Source: CAVTZP01 sp963739245 (GTDB taxonomy: Bacteria > Chloroflexota > Dehalococcoidia > Dehalococcoidales > BS750m-G39). From it: 64,000 nucleotides of DNA. Location: positions 186,001-250,000 of the forward strand of contig CAVTZP010000003.1 of assembly GCA_963739245.1 (NCBI GenBank), read 5' to 3'. Made by a program: the position numbers and the translations under genes. Shown here in pieces: positions 1 through 7,298 of this stretch (the stretch's first letter is position 1; every line of letters begins with the position of its first letter). The notes beneath the pieces were generated by a model. The model did no database searches. It was not told the DNA's origin and saw only the letters and a list, made by a program, of their open reading frames with translations.

Positions 1-55
1 TGTTAATATCAGCAAGAACAGCAATGGCAATAGCGTGTAGTCGTTCAGTGTTCAT
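1..55 (-). CDS. Partial hypothetical protein, N-terminus only
   Basis: Only the first 18 codons lie in the window (MNTERLHAIAIAVLADIN). The ATG at 55-53 is preceded, five bases upstream on the minus strand, by GGGGAG, which supports a real start. Too short to assign a family. It runs divergently from coaE, with repeat element 149-237 between them. Confidence 0.4.
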   Translation of the reverse strand, partial: MNTERLHAIAIAVLADIN

Positions 56-148
56 AAGTACTCCCCATCCCTGAGACAATTATAGTCTTTCTTAGCAGCT
101 AAAACAATACCGAAAATTGTGTTTTTTGACTATTGGCTTTAGGGTTTC

Positions 149-237
149 GGGAGTTAAAGAGAGGCGAAGCCTCTCTTATAAACTAATTCCCCCTCCCTTA
201 TCAAAGGGAGGGGGATAAAGGGGGTGGGTTGATAAAG
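149..237. repeat. Two-palindrome intergenic repeat, copy 1
   Basis: First copy of a recurring element. Palindrome A is 157-177 (nine-base arms AAGAGAGGC / GCCTCTCTT, loop GAA). Palindrome B follows at about 189-214 (CCCCCTCCC against GGGAGGGGG). A tail ATAAAGGGGGTGGGTTGATA ends the element just before coaE. Similar copies lie near 3050, 12890, 15360, 17150, 24150, 31950 and 46000. No coding capacity is apparent. Confidence 0.8.
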
Positions 238-279
238 AATCCCTTGACTGTCTGTTTACCAGAAGATAGACTTGGTGGG

Positions 280-906
280 ATGAAGGTCATCGGTCTTACC
301 GGCGGCATTGGTAGCGGCAAGAGCACTGTTTCCGGCTTTCTGGCGGAGCTTGGGGCAATGGTTATTGATGTGGATAGGGTGTGGCATGAGGCACTCAAGC
401 CTGATACCGAGATATGGCGGGGGGTGGTGGCTGCCTTTGGCAACGGGATTGTTGCCCCAAACGGCGAGATTGACCGCAAGAAGCTGGGGGAAATAGTCTT
501 TGGCAGTGCTGAGGCTCTAGCCCGGCTGAATAATATAATGCGCCCCTGGATGCATGAAACGGTGAAGGCTCAGCTTGAAGAGTACCGGCGGCAGGGGATA
601 AGGGTGGTGGTGATGGAAGTACCCCTCCTGGTTGAGGTGCCTCTCTCCATGAGAGCCGGCGAGCCTTCACTATCAGATGAAATGGATGAGGTCTGGGTTA
701 CTGTAGCCCCTGAGTCCACGGTGCTCAAACGCCTGAGGGAAAAGAGCGGCATGTCGGAAGAGCAAGCGCTGGCTCGCATCCGTTCCCAGCTAACTTCGGA
801 GGAGCGAATAAAACATGCCGATGTGGTTATAGATACCGATTGCAGCCTTAAGGAGCTAAAAGAGAAGGTAAAAGCGCTATGGCAGAGGCTGGCGCTTGAC
901 ACCTAG
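280..906 (+). CDS. coaE: Dephospho-CoA kinase
   Basis: Phosphorylates the 3'-hydroxyl of dephospho-CoA, the last step of coenzyme A synthesis, in the cytosol. The protein opens MKVIGLTGGIGSGKS, with the P-loop GGIGSGKS at residues 8-15, and has the usual length (208 aa). The frame is open upstream to a TTG at 229 inside repeat copy 1, but coaE proteins normally begin right before the P-loop, so I chose ATG 280, with GGTGGG directly upstream. It is followed at once by rplU, whose Shine-Dalgarno begins about 28 bases after the coaE stop, so the two are probably cotranscribed. Confidence 0.95.
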   Translation: MKVIGLTGGIGSGKSTVSGFLAELGAMVIDVDRVWHEALKPDTEIWRGVVAAFGNGIVAPNGEIDRKKLGEIVFGSAEALARLNNIMRPWMHETVKAQLEEYRRQGIRVVVMEVPLLVEVPLSMRAGEPSLSDEMDEVWVTVAPESTVLKRLREKSGMSEEQALARIRSQLTSEERIKHADVVIDTDCSLKELKEKVKALWQRLALDT

Positions 907-946
907 CTATAGCAATTGTTACAATAACCTGTTTGAGGAGGATAAG

Positions 947-1327
947 ATTTACGCTATCATTGAAACCGGGGGTAAGCAATATAAGGTAAACCCCGGGCAG
1001 ACAATAGATGTAGAACGCCTGGGTGTGGCTGAGGGTAGCACCGTTGAGCTGGATAGAGTATTGCTTATCGGTGACGGTGAGCGGGTAATCGTCGGTACGC
1101 CCACTGTTGATGGAGCCAAGGTGGTTGCCACCTCGCAGGGGGAGGGCAAGGGTAAGAAGGTTATCGTCTTTAGGTATAAGTCAAAGGTTCGTTACCGCAA
1201 GAAGACCGGGCATCGTCAGCTTTATACCAGGCTGGTTATAGATAAAATAGTTGAGTCGGGAGCGGCGGAAGTTAAGCCGAAGAAGGTTCAGCGGCGCAAG
1301 AAAGAGGTGACGGCAAATGGCGCATAA
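947..1327 (+). CDS. rplU: 50S ribosomal protein L21, apparent ATT start
   Basis: Large-subunit ribosomal protein that binds 23S rRNA. After the first codon the protein reads YAIIETGGKQYKV, the classic L21 start, and continues to a Lys/Arg-rich C-terminus (126 aa). The codon where Met is expected is ATT at 947-949. It sits five bases after a strong Shine-Dalgarno GAGGAGG (935-941). The only standard in-frame start upstream is TTG 896, which overlaps coaE, lacks a Shine-Dalgarno and adds 17 residues unlike L21. I therefore infer ATT initiation. The 3' end overlaps rpmA by 11 bases, which suggests translational coupling in the usual rplU-rpmA pair. Confidence 0.9.
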   Translation: MYAIIETGGKQYKVNPGQTIDVERLGVAEGSTVELDRVLLIGDGERVIVGTPTVDGAKVVATSQGEGKGKKVIVFRYKSKVRYRKKTGHRQLYTRLVIDKIVESGAAEVKPKKVQRRKKEVTANGA

Positions 1328-1571
1328 AAAGGGAGGCGGCAGCACTCGTTGTGGCCGCGATAGCCAGTCAAAGCGGCTCGGCGTTAAAAGATATGACGGC
1401 CAGCAGGTGAGTGCCGGGACGATTCTGGTTCGGCAGCGGGGCACCCGCATTCACCCCGGTAGTAACGTCGGTGTGGGCAGGGATTATACCCTCTTTGCCT
1501 TAATTGACGGCGAGGTTAAGTTTGAGCCTACCACCAACAACAGGAGGAAGGTTAGCGTTTACGCTAGCTAA
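1317..1571 (+). CDS. rpmA: 50S ribosomal protein L27
   Basis: Ribosomal protein near the peptidyl transferase centre and tRNA acceptor end. Begins MAHKKGGGSTRCGRDSQSKR; 84 aa, normal length. The common family motif is STRNGRDS, so the Asn is Cys here. ATG 1317 lies inside the end of rplU, and AGAGGTGA upstream within rplU serves as ribosome-binding site. No N-terminal cleavable extension of the Firmicutes type is present. Confidence 0.96.
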   Translation: MAHKKGGGSTRCGRDSQSKRLGVKRYDGQQVSAGTILVRQRGTRIHPGSNVGVGRDYTLFALIDGEVKFEPTTNNRRKVSVYAS

Positions 1572-1576
1572 ATGTT

Positions 1577-1786
1577 ATGAAGCCTAAGATTCATCCTGAG
1601 TATTACCCCGATGCCAAGGTAGTCTGTGCCTGTGGCAATACCTTTACCGTCGGCTCAACCAGTAAGATGCTGAAGATTGAGCTTTGCAGTAAGTGTCATC
1701 CCTTTTTCACTGGGGAGCAGAGGGTGGTAGATACCATGGGGCGGGTGGAACGGTTTAAGCGGCGCTATAAGAAGGTGGAAGGTTAA
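1577..1786 (+). CDS. rpmE: 50S ribosomal protein L31, zinc-binding type
   Basis: Ribosomal protein of the subunit bridge region. Starts MKPKIHPEYYPDAKVVCACG and is 69 aa. The zinc ligands are visible as CAC near residues 17-19 and CSKC near residues 37-40, so this is the Zn-containing C+ form rather than the zinc-independent paralogue. It begins five bases after the rpmA stop and is followed by a strong terminator at 1808-1833, closing the coaE-rplU-rpmA-rpmE unit. Confidence 0.95.
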   Translation: MKPKIHPEYYPDAKVVCACGNTFTVGSTSKMLKIELCSKCHPFFTGEQRVVDTMGRVERFKRRYKKVEG

Positions 1787-1807
1787 ATAGACAGGGTTGA
1801 GGGGGCA

Positions 1808-1833
1808 GGAGCGGGTCGCACCGCTCCTTTTTT
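1808..1833 (+). terminator. Rho-independent terminator after rpmE
   Basis: Perfect 7-bp stem GGAGCGG (1808-1814) / CCGCTCC (1821-1827), 6-base loop, followed by six T. It lies just before the GTG start of the next gene (1837), so it may also influence that gene's expression. Confidence 0.85.
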
Positions 1834-1836
1834 GTT

Positions 1837-2718
1837 GTGACCGAGAGATTTTATTACGGTGGGCAGGCGGTTGTTGAAGGGGTGATGATGCGGGGGCGGA
1901 AGGCTATGGTAACCGCAGTGCGTCGCCCCGGCGGTGAGCTGGCTATCTATAGCCAGCCGCTGGCCGGTATCTATTCCGGCAGGATGAGGCGAACCCCGCT
2001 AGTACGGGGTATTATTGTTTTGATTGAGGCGCTGGTTCTGGGTATCAAGAGCTTGCTCTACTCGGCTAACATCTCTCTAGAGGAGGAAGGGGAGGAGATT
2101 TCGGGGTGGCTGGTCTGGCTTCTGGTAGCTGTTTCCATAGCTTTTGCCGTCATTGTGTTCTTTCTGATGCCCCTTTTCCTTACCCGCTTGCTTACCTCCT
2201 ATATTACTTCTTCCCTGGTATTTAACCTGATTGAGGGCTTTCTGCGGGTGGCTATCTTCATCGCTTATCTTAAGCTAATAAGCCTTATACCTGACATCAA
2301 CAAGGTATTTGCCTATCACGGTGCTGAGCACAAGGCGGTAAATGCCTACGAAGATGGTGCTCCGCTGGAGATAGAAGTGGCTAGAAAGTACAGTACCGCT
2401 CATGTTCGGTGTGGCACCAGCTTTCTCTTTGTCGTCTTGATTATCGCCATCATCGTCTTTGCCCTTGTTGGTTTGCCATCCTTATGGCTGATGGTTTTGT
2501 CGCGAATCTTGCTCATGCCGGTTATTGCTGCCCTCGGCTATGAGGCCATCTATTTTGGTAACAAGCATATTGATAATTCTATAGTCAGGGCGATTCTCAC
2601 CCCAGGGCTGTGGCTACAGTCGCTGACGACAAGGGAGCCTGATGACTCTCAGCTGGAGGTTGCCCTGGCGGCGCTAAAGAGGGTGGTGGAGCTTGAGCAG
2701 GCTGAGGAGGCGGCTTAG
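1837..2718 (+). CDS. DUF1385 membrane protein (YqhQ-like)
   Basis: Integral membrane protein of the DUF1385 family; function not established. The N-terminus YYGGQAVVEGVMMRG is the family signature. Hydrophobic segments lie near residues 60-75, 85-115, 120-150 and 190-235, and HGAEHKAVNAYE near residue 160 is a conserved polar motif between them. 293 aa. DUF1385 genes often sit directly after rpmE, as here. GTG 1837 is three bases past the T tract of the rpmE terminator and has no normal Shine-Dalgarno; the only AGGAG is on the far side of the hairpin. The 3' end overlaps hisI, convergent, by four bases. Confidence 0.88.
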   Translation: MTERFYYGGQAVVEGVMMRGRKAMVTAVRRPGGELAIYSQPLAGIYSGRMRRTPLVRGIIVLIEALVLGIKSLLYSANISLEEEGEEISGWLVWLLVAVSIAFAVIVFFLMPLFLTRLLTSYITSSLVFNLIEGFLRVAIFIAYLKLISLIPDINKVFAYHGAEHKAVNAYEDGAPLEIEVARKYSTAHVRCGTSFLFVVLIIAIIVFALVGLPSLWLMVLSRILLMPVIAALGYEAIYFGNKHIDNSIVRAILTPGLWLQSLTTREPDDSQLEVALAALKRVVELEQAEEAA

Positions 2719-3053
2719 GTTTCTGTATCCTCTTTGCTTAGCTCTTGAAAGAAGCAGGTCTTATTGCCGGTGTGGCACACCGGACCAGAGGCTTTGCCCT
2801 TAATCAGGATGGTATCGCTATCGCAGTCCTTCCATATTGAGTGGACCTTGATGATGCTGCCCGAGGTCTCCCCCTTGTGCCACAGCTCTTTTCGGCTGCG
2901 GCTGTAAAACCAGGCCTCGCCGCTGGCTAGGGTTCGGCGCAGTGCCTCTTCATTCATATAGGCGAGCATCAGCACCTCGCCGCTGTCGGCATCCTGAACG
3001 ATGGCCGGGATAAGCCCTTTTTCGTTGAACTTTATATTCTTTATCAACCTCAC
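2715..3053 (-). CDS. hisI: Phosphoribosyl-AMP cyclohydrolase
   Basis: Hydrolytic opening of the adenine ring of PR-AMP, step 3 of histidine synthesis. 112 aa, the monofunctional HisI form without the HisE pyrophosphohydrolase domain. Conserved elements: VLMLAYMNEEAL near residue 28, FYSRSRKELWHKGETSG, DCDSD metal site and the C-terminal CHTGNKTCFF cysteines. It is the last gene of a leftward carboxyltransferase-hisA-hisI unit. The start (GTG 3053, or TTG 3047) lies in the tail of repeat copy 2, so the repeat appears to supply the ribosome-binding region. Confidence 0.93.
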   Translation of the reverse strand: MRLIKNIKFNEKGLIPAIVQDADSGEVLMLAYMNEEALRRTLASGEAWFYSRSRKELWHKGETSGSIIKVHSIWKDCDSDTILIKGKASGPVCHTGNKTCFFQELSKEDTET

Positions 3054-3122
3054 CCCCTGTGTCCCCCCTCTCCACTCTTGGAGAGGGGAAGAGGATTTTT
3101 AAGAGAGGCTTCGCCTCTCTCT
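3042..3122. repeat. Two-palindrome intergenic repeat, copy 2
   Basis: Inverse orientation to copy 1. Palindrome A is at about 3101-3120 (AAGAGAGGC, loop TTC, GCCTCTCT). Palindrome B is at about 3067-3088 (CCTCTCC against GGAGAGG). The tail on the minus strand, GGGGGTGAGGTTGATAAAG, runs into the first codons of hisI. It lies inside an apparent operon between hisA and hisI. Confidence 0.75.
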
Positions 3123-3129
3123 AACTCTT

Positions 3130-3844
3130 CTAGCTAATGACAGCTAGAGCCTGTTTCAGGTCTATGTCTCCGGTATAAAGCGCCTTGCCGACTATGGCAC
3201 CCTCAACGCCGAGTGCTTTGAGCATCCTGAGGTGGTTTAGCGATGAGATGCCGCCGGAGGCGATAATCGGTGCTCTGACGGCATTTACCAGTTCAGCAGT
3301 GGCCGAGAAGTTTGGCTCGGTGAGGGTACCATCGCGGTTGATATCGGTATAGATAAAGCGCCTGATTCCCAGCTTTACCATAGATTGGGCAAGCTCTATA
3401 GCTTTCAGTTTCGTTTCCTGGCGCCAGCCATGGGTGGAGATATAGCCGTCTCTGGCGTCAATGCCGATAATAAGAGAATCCCGGAACCTCTGGCATGCCT
3501 GCTTAATCAGGCTCGGGGTCTTCAACAGCGGCGGTGCCCAGAATGACCCGCTCGATGCCCGCCTTGAGCATCTTTTCAATGGTCTCAAGCTGGCGGATGC
3601 CGCCGCCCAGTTGAGTCGGAACCAGTACGGCGCTGGCTATCTCAGTGATAATATCGAGGTTATAGACCTTGCCGCTAATGGCACCATCCAGGTCAACAAT
3701 ATGCAGTCGCGGCACCCCCAGCGATTGCCACTGCAGTGCTACCTCTACCGGGTCGTCAGAGAAGACCGTTTCCTGGTCAAAGTCGCCCTGATACAGGCGA
3801 ACGCACCTGCCCTCTCTGATATCTATGGCGGGGATGATTTCTAT
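3130..3844 (-). CDS. hisA: HisA isomerase, one apparent frameshift, ATA start
   Basis: Phosphoribosylformimino-AICAR phosphate isomerase, step 4 of histidine synthesis, TIM barrel. The gene is readable end to end only across two frames. The N-terminal frame carries EIIPAIDIREGRCVRLYQGD, HIVDLDGA and GGGIR; the C-terminal frame carries IGIDARDG, YTDINRDGT and IIASGGISS. The join is at 3510-3511, where one extra G (C on the coding strand) changes an expected Glu-Leu-Ile-Lys stretch. Removing one base gives 237 aa, normal size. The codon where HisA starts is ATA (3844-3842), about six bases after AAGGTGG, and an in-frame stop lies just upstream. The gene starts 12 bases after the carboxyltransferase stop. 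Confidence 0.88.
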
Positions 3845-3855
3845 AGTAACCCACC

Positions 3856-5427
3856 TTATAGATTAATATTGGAATACTTTCGCCACGGTCGGGCGAGGAA
3901 TGCCTTGTTGTCCTTATTCTTATTCTCCAGGAAGTCCAGGGCTCTATTTATGACCTTCCGGGTATCGCTGGGCATTATTATATCATCGGTATAGCCCCGC
4001 TGCGCAGAAACATAGGGGTTCTCATAGATTTCCTCGTATTCCTGAATTCTCTTGGCTCGTGTCTCTTCGGGGTTGGCTGATTCCTTTATCTCCCGGGCGA
4101 AGATGACGCTGGCAGCAGTCTCGGCACCAACGATGGTGATGCGAGCCGTAGGCCAGGCAAATACCAGGTCGGCACCGATGCCCTTGTCCAGCATGCCGTA
4201 ATGGGCGCCGGCGTAGGACTTGCGGATCATGATTGAAATCAGCGGTATGGTGGCATCAGCCCAGGCAAAGAGCATTTTGGCGCCATGGCGCAGGATGCCC
4301 TTCCAGTCCTGTTCCGAGCCAATCATATAGCCGGGGCAGTCCCCGAGGGTGACCACCGGGATGTTGTACAGGTCGCAAAATCGGACAAACCTCGCCCCCT
4401 TGTCTGAGGCATCAACATCAATAACCCCCGCCGCCCACATTGGTTGATTTGACCAGATACCAACCGGGCGCCCATTAAACCGGGCAAAGCCGGTGATTAC
4501 ACTCTTGGCGTGGTCCTTTAATGTCTCAAAGAAGTAGCCGTCATCGACTACGGCTTTGATTACCTTGTACATGTCATACGGTTGAGTCGCTTTGTCGGGT
4601 ATTATGGTATCAAGCTCCGGGCAGGTGCGGTCTGGGTCATCATGGCACTCAATGCGGGGTGGCATTTCCCTATTGTTTAACGGCAGGAAGGATAAAAGCT
4701 CCTTAGCCTTGTCTATGGCGTCTTTATCGTCCTCGGCGACAATATGGGTCTGCCCTGATTTAATGGCATGCGCCTTCCACCCCGAGAGCTCCTCAAGGGA
4801 GATTTCCTCCCCGAGCTGGGTCTTAACAAAGGCCGGGCCGGCAATCCCCATAAAGCCAGTCTTCCGGCACTGTATAAGGAAGTCCTGCATTATCGGGTGA
4901 TAAGCCTGCCCGCCCAGGCAGGGGCCCATGAGCAGGGCTATCTGGGGGATTATGCCTGAAGCCAGGATTTGAGCCCGGAATATCCAGCCGTAGGCTTCCA
5001 GGGTATCCATTCCTTCCTGGAGTCGGGCGCCGCCGGAGTCATTCATGCCGATAAGCGGCCACCCCATTTCCTTGGCCAAATTAATGGCTCGGATTTCCTT
5101 CAAGCCGTGATACTCACCAAATGTCCCCGCCATCGCCATATAATCCTCGGCAAAGGCAACAACCGGCCTGCCATTGACCATACCGTAGCCGGTTACCACC
5201 CCTTCGGCCGGCACTTCCCTCTTGTCCATGCCGAAATGCACCGTTCTATGCTTAACGAACAGTCCTATCTCGGTGAAAGTGCCGGGGTCAAAGAGATAGT
5301 CTATCCTTTCCCGGGCGGTCCACTGTCCCCCTTTGTGGCGCTTTTCAATAGCATCAGGGGATGCCATCTGCACTATCTTGGCTCTCTTCTGCTTATACTC
5401 ATCAATCAGCTTTTTGGTTGTTGCCAT
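3856..5427 (-). CDS. Acyl-CoA carboxyltransferase, propionyl/methylmalonyl type
   Basis: Biotin-dependent carboxyltransferase subunit that moves a carboxyl group between biotin and propionyl/methylmalonyl-CoA (PccB/MmdA family, crotonase fold). 523 aa, normal length. Features: ARERIDYLFDPGTF at the N-terminus, NDSGGARLQEGMD and GPCLGGQAY in the N-domain, and SYAGAHYGM with the ADLVFAWPTARI stretch in the C-domain. GAGAAGG lies about eight bases before ATG 5427. It is first in a leftward unit with hisA and hisI. No biotin carboxylase or biotin carrier gene is adjacent, so its partners must lie elsewhere. PccB and MmdA cannot be told apart by eye. Confidence 0.9.
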   Translation of the reverse strand: MATTKKLIDEYKQKRAKIVQMASPDAIEKRHKGGQWTARERIDYLFDPGTFTEIGLFVKHRTVHFGMDKREVPAEGVVTGYGMVNGRPVVAFAEDYMAMAGTFGEYHGLKEIRAINLAKEMGWPLIGMNDSGGARLQEGMDTLEAYGWIFRAQILASGIIPQIALLMGPCLGGQAYHPIMQDFLIQCRKTGFMGIAGPAFVKTQLGEEISLEELSGWKAHAIKSGQTHIVAEDDKDAIDKAKELLSFLPLNNREMPPRIECHDDPDRTCPELDTIIPDKATQPYDMYKVIKAVVDDGYFFETLKDHAKSVITGFARFNGRPVGIWSNQPMWAAGVIDVDASDKGARFVRFCDLYNIPVVTLGDCPGYMIGSEQDWKGILRHGAKMLFAWADATIPLISIMIRKSYAGAHYGMLDKGIGADLVFAWPTARITIVGAETAASVIFAREIKESANPEETRAKRIQEYEEIYENPYVSAQRGYTDDIIMPSDTRKVINRALDFLENKNKDNKAFLARPWRKYSNINL

Positions 5428-5475
5428 CTTGATAACCTTCTCTTTCTAGGTTTTTACCCTTAATACGTTTTTGTG

Positions 5476-5505
5476 ATTATATCATTATTGTCAGGGGGTT
5501 AACAA
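5476..5505 (-). promoter_or_regulatory. Sigma-70-type promoter of the carboxyltransferase-his unit
   Basis: On the minus strand, TTGTTA (5505-5500), an 18-base spacer and TATAAT (5481-5476). It points at the carboxyltransferase start at 5427, leaving a leader of roughly 40 bases. Confidence 0.6.
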
Positions 5506-5554
5506 CGCCGTTGTTTTTTAATGCGGGTTCAGGGGAAAACCTTGATTTTTCTAG

Positions 5555-6166
5555 GTGAGGTTGTTAAACTATTTTACTACAGCCAGCTTTCGCTTAGGTG
5601 TTTCATTGGTTGAGAAGACGTCTAATCCCTCATCACCACGACCGTTACGCCGGGGTCTGGTTCAGGTTTTCACCGGCGATGGTAAGGGGAAGACCTCGGC
5701 AGCTATCGGGGCGGTAGTCCGAGCCTTAGGTCAAGGCCTCAGGGTCTATATTGGCTTTTTTATGAAGGGCGCTCACCCCTCCGGCGAGCGCAATGTCCTA
5801 TCTCAGCTTTCCAATGTCACTATGGAGAGTTTTGGCACTGGGGAATTTATTGAGCGGGCAAATATTAAGCCAGAAGATATAGAGCAGGCAAAGCGGGGTT
5901 TGGCGGCTGCCCGCAAGGCGATGCTCAGCGGTAACTATGACCTCGTGGTCCTTGACGAACTTAATCTGGCTATAGCCCGTAATCTGGTTGAGCTGGATGA
6001 GGTGCTTAAGCTTATTGATGACAAGCCTGAGGGGGTGGAGCTTATTTTTACCGGTCGTCAAGCTAATAGTAAGCTAATCAAATCGGCTGACTTGGTTACT
6101 GAGATGCTAAAGATTAAGCACCCTTATGATGAGGGGGTGGCGGCGCGAAAGGGGATTGAATATTAA
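5555..6166 (+). CDS. cobO: Cob(I)yrinic acid a,c-diamide adenosyltransferase
   Basis: ATP:corrinoid adenosyltransferase of the CobO/BtuR family, which makes the Co-adenosyl bond of coenzyme B12. The P-loop GDGKGKTS falls near residue 40, with ALGQGLRVYIGFFMKG after it and VLDELNLAIARNL as Walker B. The GTG at 5555 gives a 203-aa protein whose first ~32 residues look non-conserved. TTG 5606, preceded by TTAGGTG, is a good alternative start and gives a typical length. No cobalamin riboswitch is evident upstream. The gene is 29 bases before fbp. Confidence 0.9.
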   Translation: MRLLNYFTTASFRLGVSLVEKTSNPSSPRPLRRGLVQVFTGDGKGKTSAAIGAVVRALGQGLRVYIGFFMKGAHPSGERNVLSQLSNVTMESFGTGEFIERANIKPEDIEQAKRGLAAARKAMLSGNYDLVVLDELNLAIARNLVELDEVLKLIDDKPEGVELIFTGRQANSKLIKSADLVTEMLKIKHPYDEGVAARKGIEY

Positions 6167-6195
6167 CTGAGTGAATATTAACTAAAGGAGGGATC

Positions 6196-7293
6196 ATGAA
6201 GGTTACATTGAGTGTCATCAAGGCGGATATTGGTGGTTATGTCGGGCATTCTGAATCTCATCCTGATATTTTAGCCAGGGCCAGGGAGCTTATGGACAAG
6301 GCTAAGAAACAGGGGTTGCTCATTGACTGTCATGTAACCAAGTGTGGGGATGACCTGCAGCTGATTATGACCCACCAGCACGGCGAGGGGGCTGAAAAAA
6401 TCCATAAGCTTGCCTGGGATACCTTTGTTGATTGCACTAAGATAGCCCGGGAACTCAAGCTTCACGGTGCCGGGCAGGACTTGCTCTCTGACGCCTTTTC
6501 GGGCAATGTCAGGGGGATGGGGCCCGGGGTGGCGGAGATGGAGTTTGAGGAGCGGGGGTCTGAGCCTGTAATTGTGTTTATGGCAGATAAAACGTCATCC
6601 GGGGCGTGGAATATGCCGCTGTATAAGATGTTTGCTGACCCGTTTAATACCATTGGACTGGTTATTGCCTCCAATATGCATGCCGGCTTTGCCTTTGAAG
6701 TGCATGATATAAAGGAGCACCGGAAGGTAACCTTTAATGCCCCTGAGGAGATTTATGATTTGCTTGTTTTCATTGGTGCGCCGTCCCGCTATATGGTAAA
6801 GGCGGTCTACCACCGGGAAAGCAAGGAAATAGCCGCCGTATCTTCTACCCAGCGTCTGGCGTTAATTGCCGGTCGGTATGTGGGTAAGGATGACCCGGTG
6901 TGTATTGTGCGTGCCCAGGGGGAGTTCCCGGCAGTGGGTGAGGTGGTGGAGCCGTTTACCCTGCCCCTTCTGGTGGAGGGGTGGATGCGAGGCTCGCACC
7001 ATGGTCCCCTTATGCCGGTATCAGTTGAGGATAGCACTCCCACCCGCTTTGATGGACCACCACGGGTGGTGGCACTTGGTTTCCAGCTCTCTGGAGGCAA
7101 GCTGGTAGGACCACGGGATATGTTTGCTGATAAGTCCTTTGACCTAGCCCGTCGGCAGGCAAATGAGGTTGCCGATTTTATGCGTCGCCACGGTCCCTTT
7201 GAGCCACACCGTCTGCCTCTGGAGGAGATGGAGTATACCACCATGCCCCAGGTTTCAAAAAAGCTGGAGGGAAGGTTTAGTAAGCTTGAGTGA
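6196..7293 (+). CDS. fbp: Fructose-1,6-bisphosphate aldolase/phosphatase, archaeal type
   Basis: Bifunctional gluconeogenic enzyme (class V FBPase) that condenses triose phosphates to fructose-1,6-bisphosphate and dephosphorylates it to fructose-6-phosphate. MKVTLSVIKADIGGYVGH at the start is the family signature, with SHPDILARA next. GDDLQLIMTH and an ADKTSSGAWN metal-binding segment follow. 365 aa, normal. AAGGAGG lies six bases before ATG 6196. This enzyme typifies Archaea and deep-branching anaerobic or thermophilic bacteria, and fits an autotrophic or acetogenic-like carbon metabolism along with the CooS-like gene. Confidence 0.95.
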   Translation: MKVTLSVIKADIGGYVGHSESHPDILARARELMDKAKKQGLLIDCHVTKCGDDLQLIMTHQHGEGAEKIHKLAWDTFVDCTKIARELKLHGAGQDLLSDAFSGNVRGMGPGVAEMEFEERGSEPVIVFMADKTSSGAWNMPLYKMFADPFNTIGLVIASNMHAGFAFEVHDIKEHRKVTFNAPEEIYDLLVFIGAPSRYMVKAVYHRESKEIAAVSSTQRLALIAGRYVGKDDPVCIVRAQGEFPAVGEVVEPFTLPLLVEGWMRGSHHGPLMPVSVEDSTPTRFDGPPRVVALGFQLSGGKLVGPRDMFADKSFDLARRQANEVADFMRRHGPFEPHRLPLEEMEYTTMPQVSKKLEGRFSKLE

Positions 7294-7298
7294 AGTAA

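Noticed and set aside
3503..3588. Programmed frameshift in hisA
   Set aside because: No slippery heptamer or downstream structure; a single extra C explains it better and the same lesion occurs in dnaN and pheT.
4592..5463. Antisense open frames over the carboxyltransferase gene
   Set aside because: No Shine-Dalgarno or recognisable domain; codon-structure shadows of a well conserved gene.
5506..5605. Possible cobalamin riboswitch before cobO
   Set aside because: No B12-box-like sequence or long structured leader is present.
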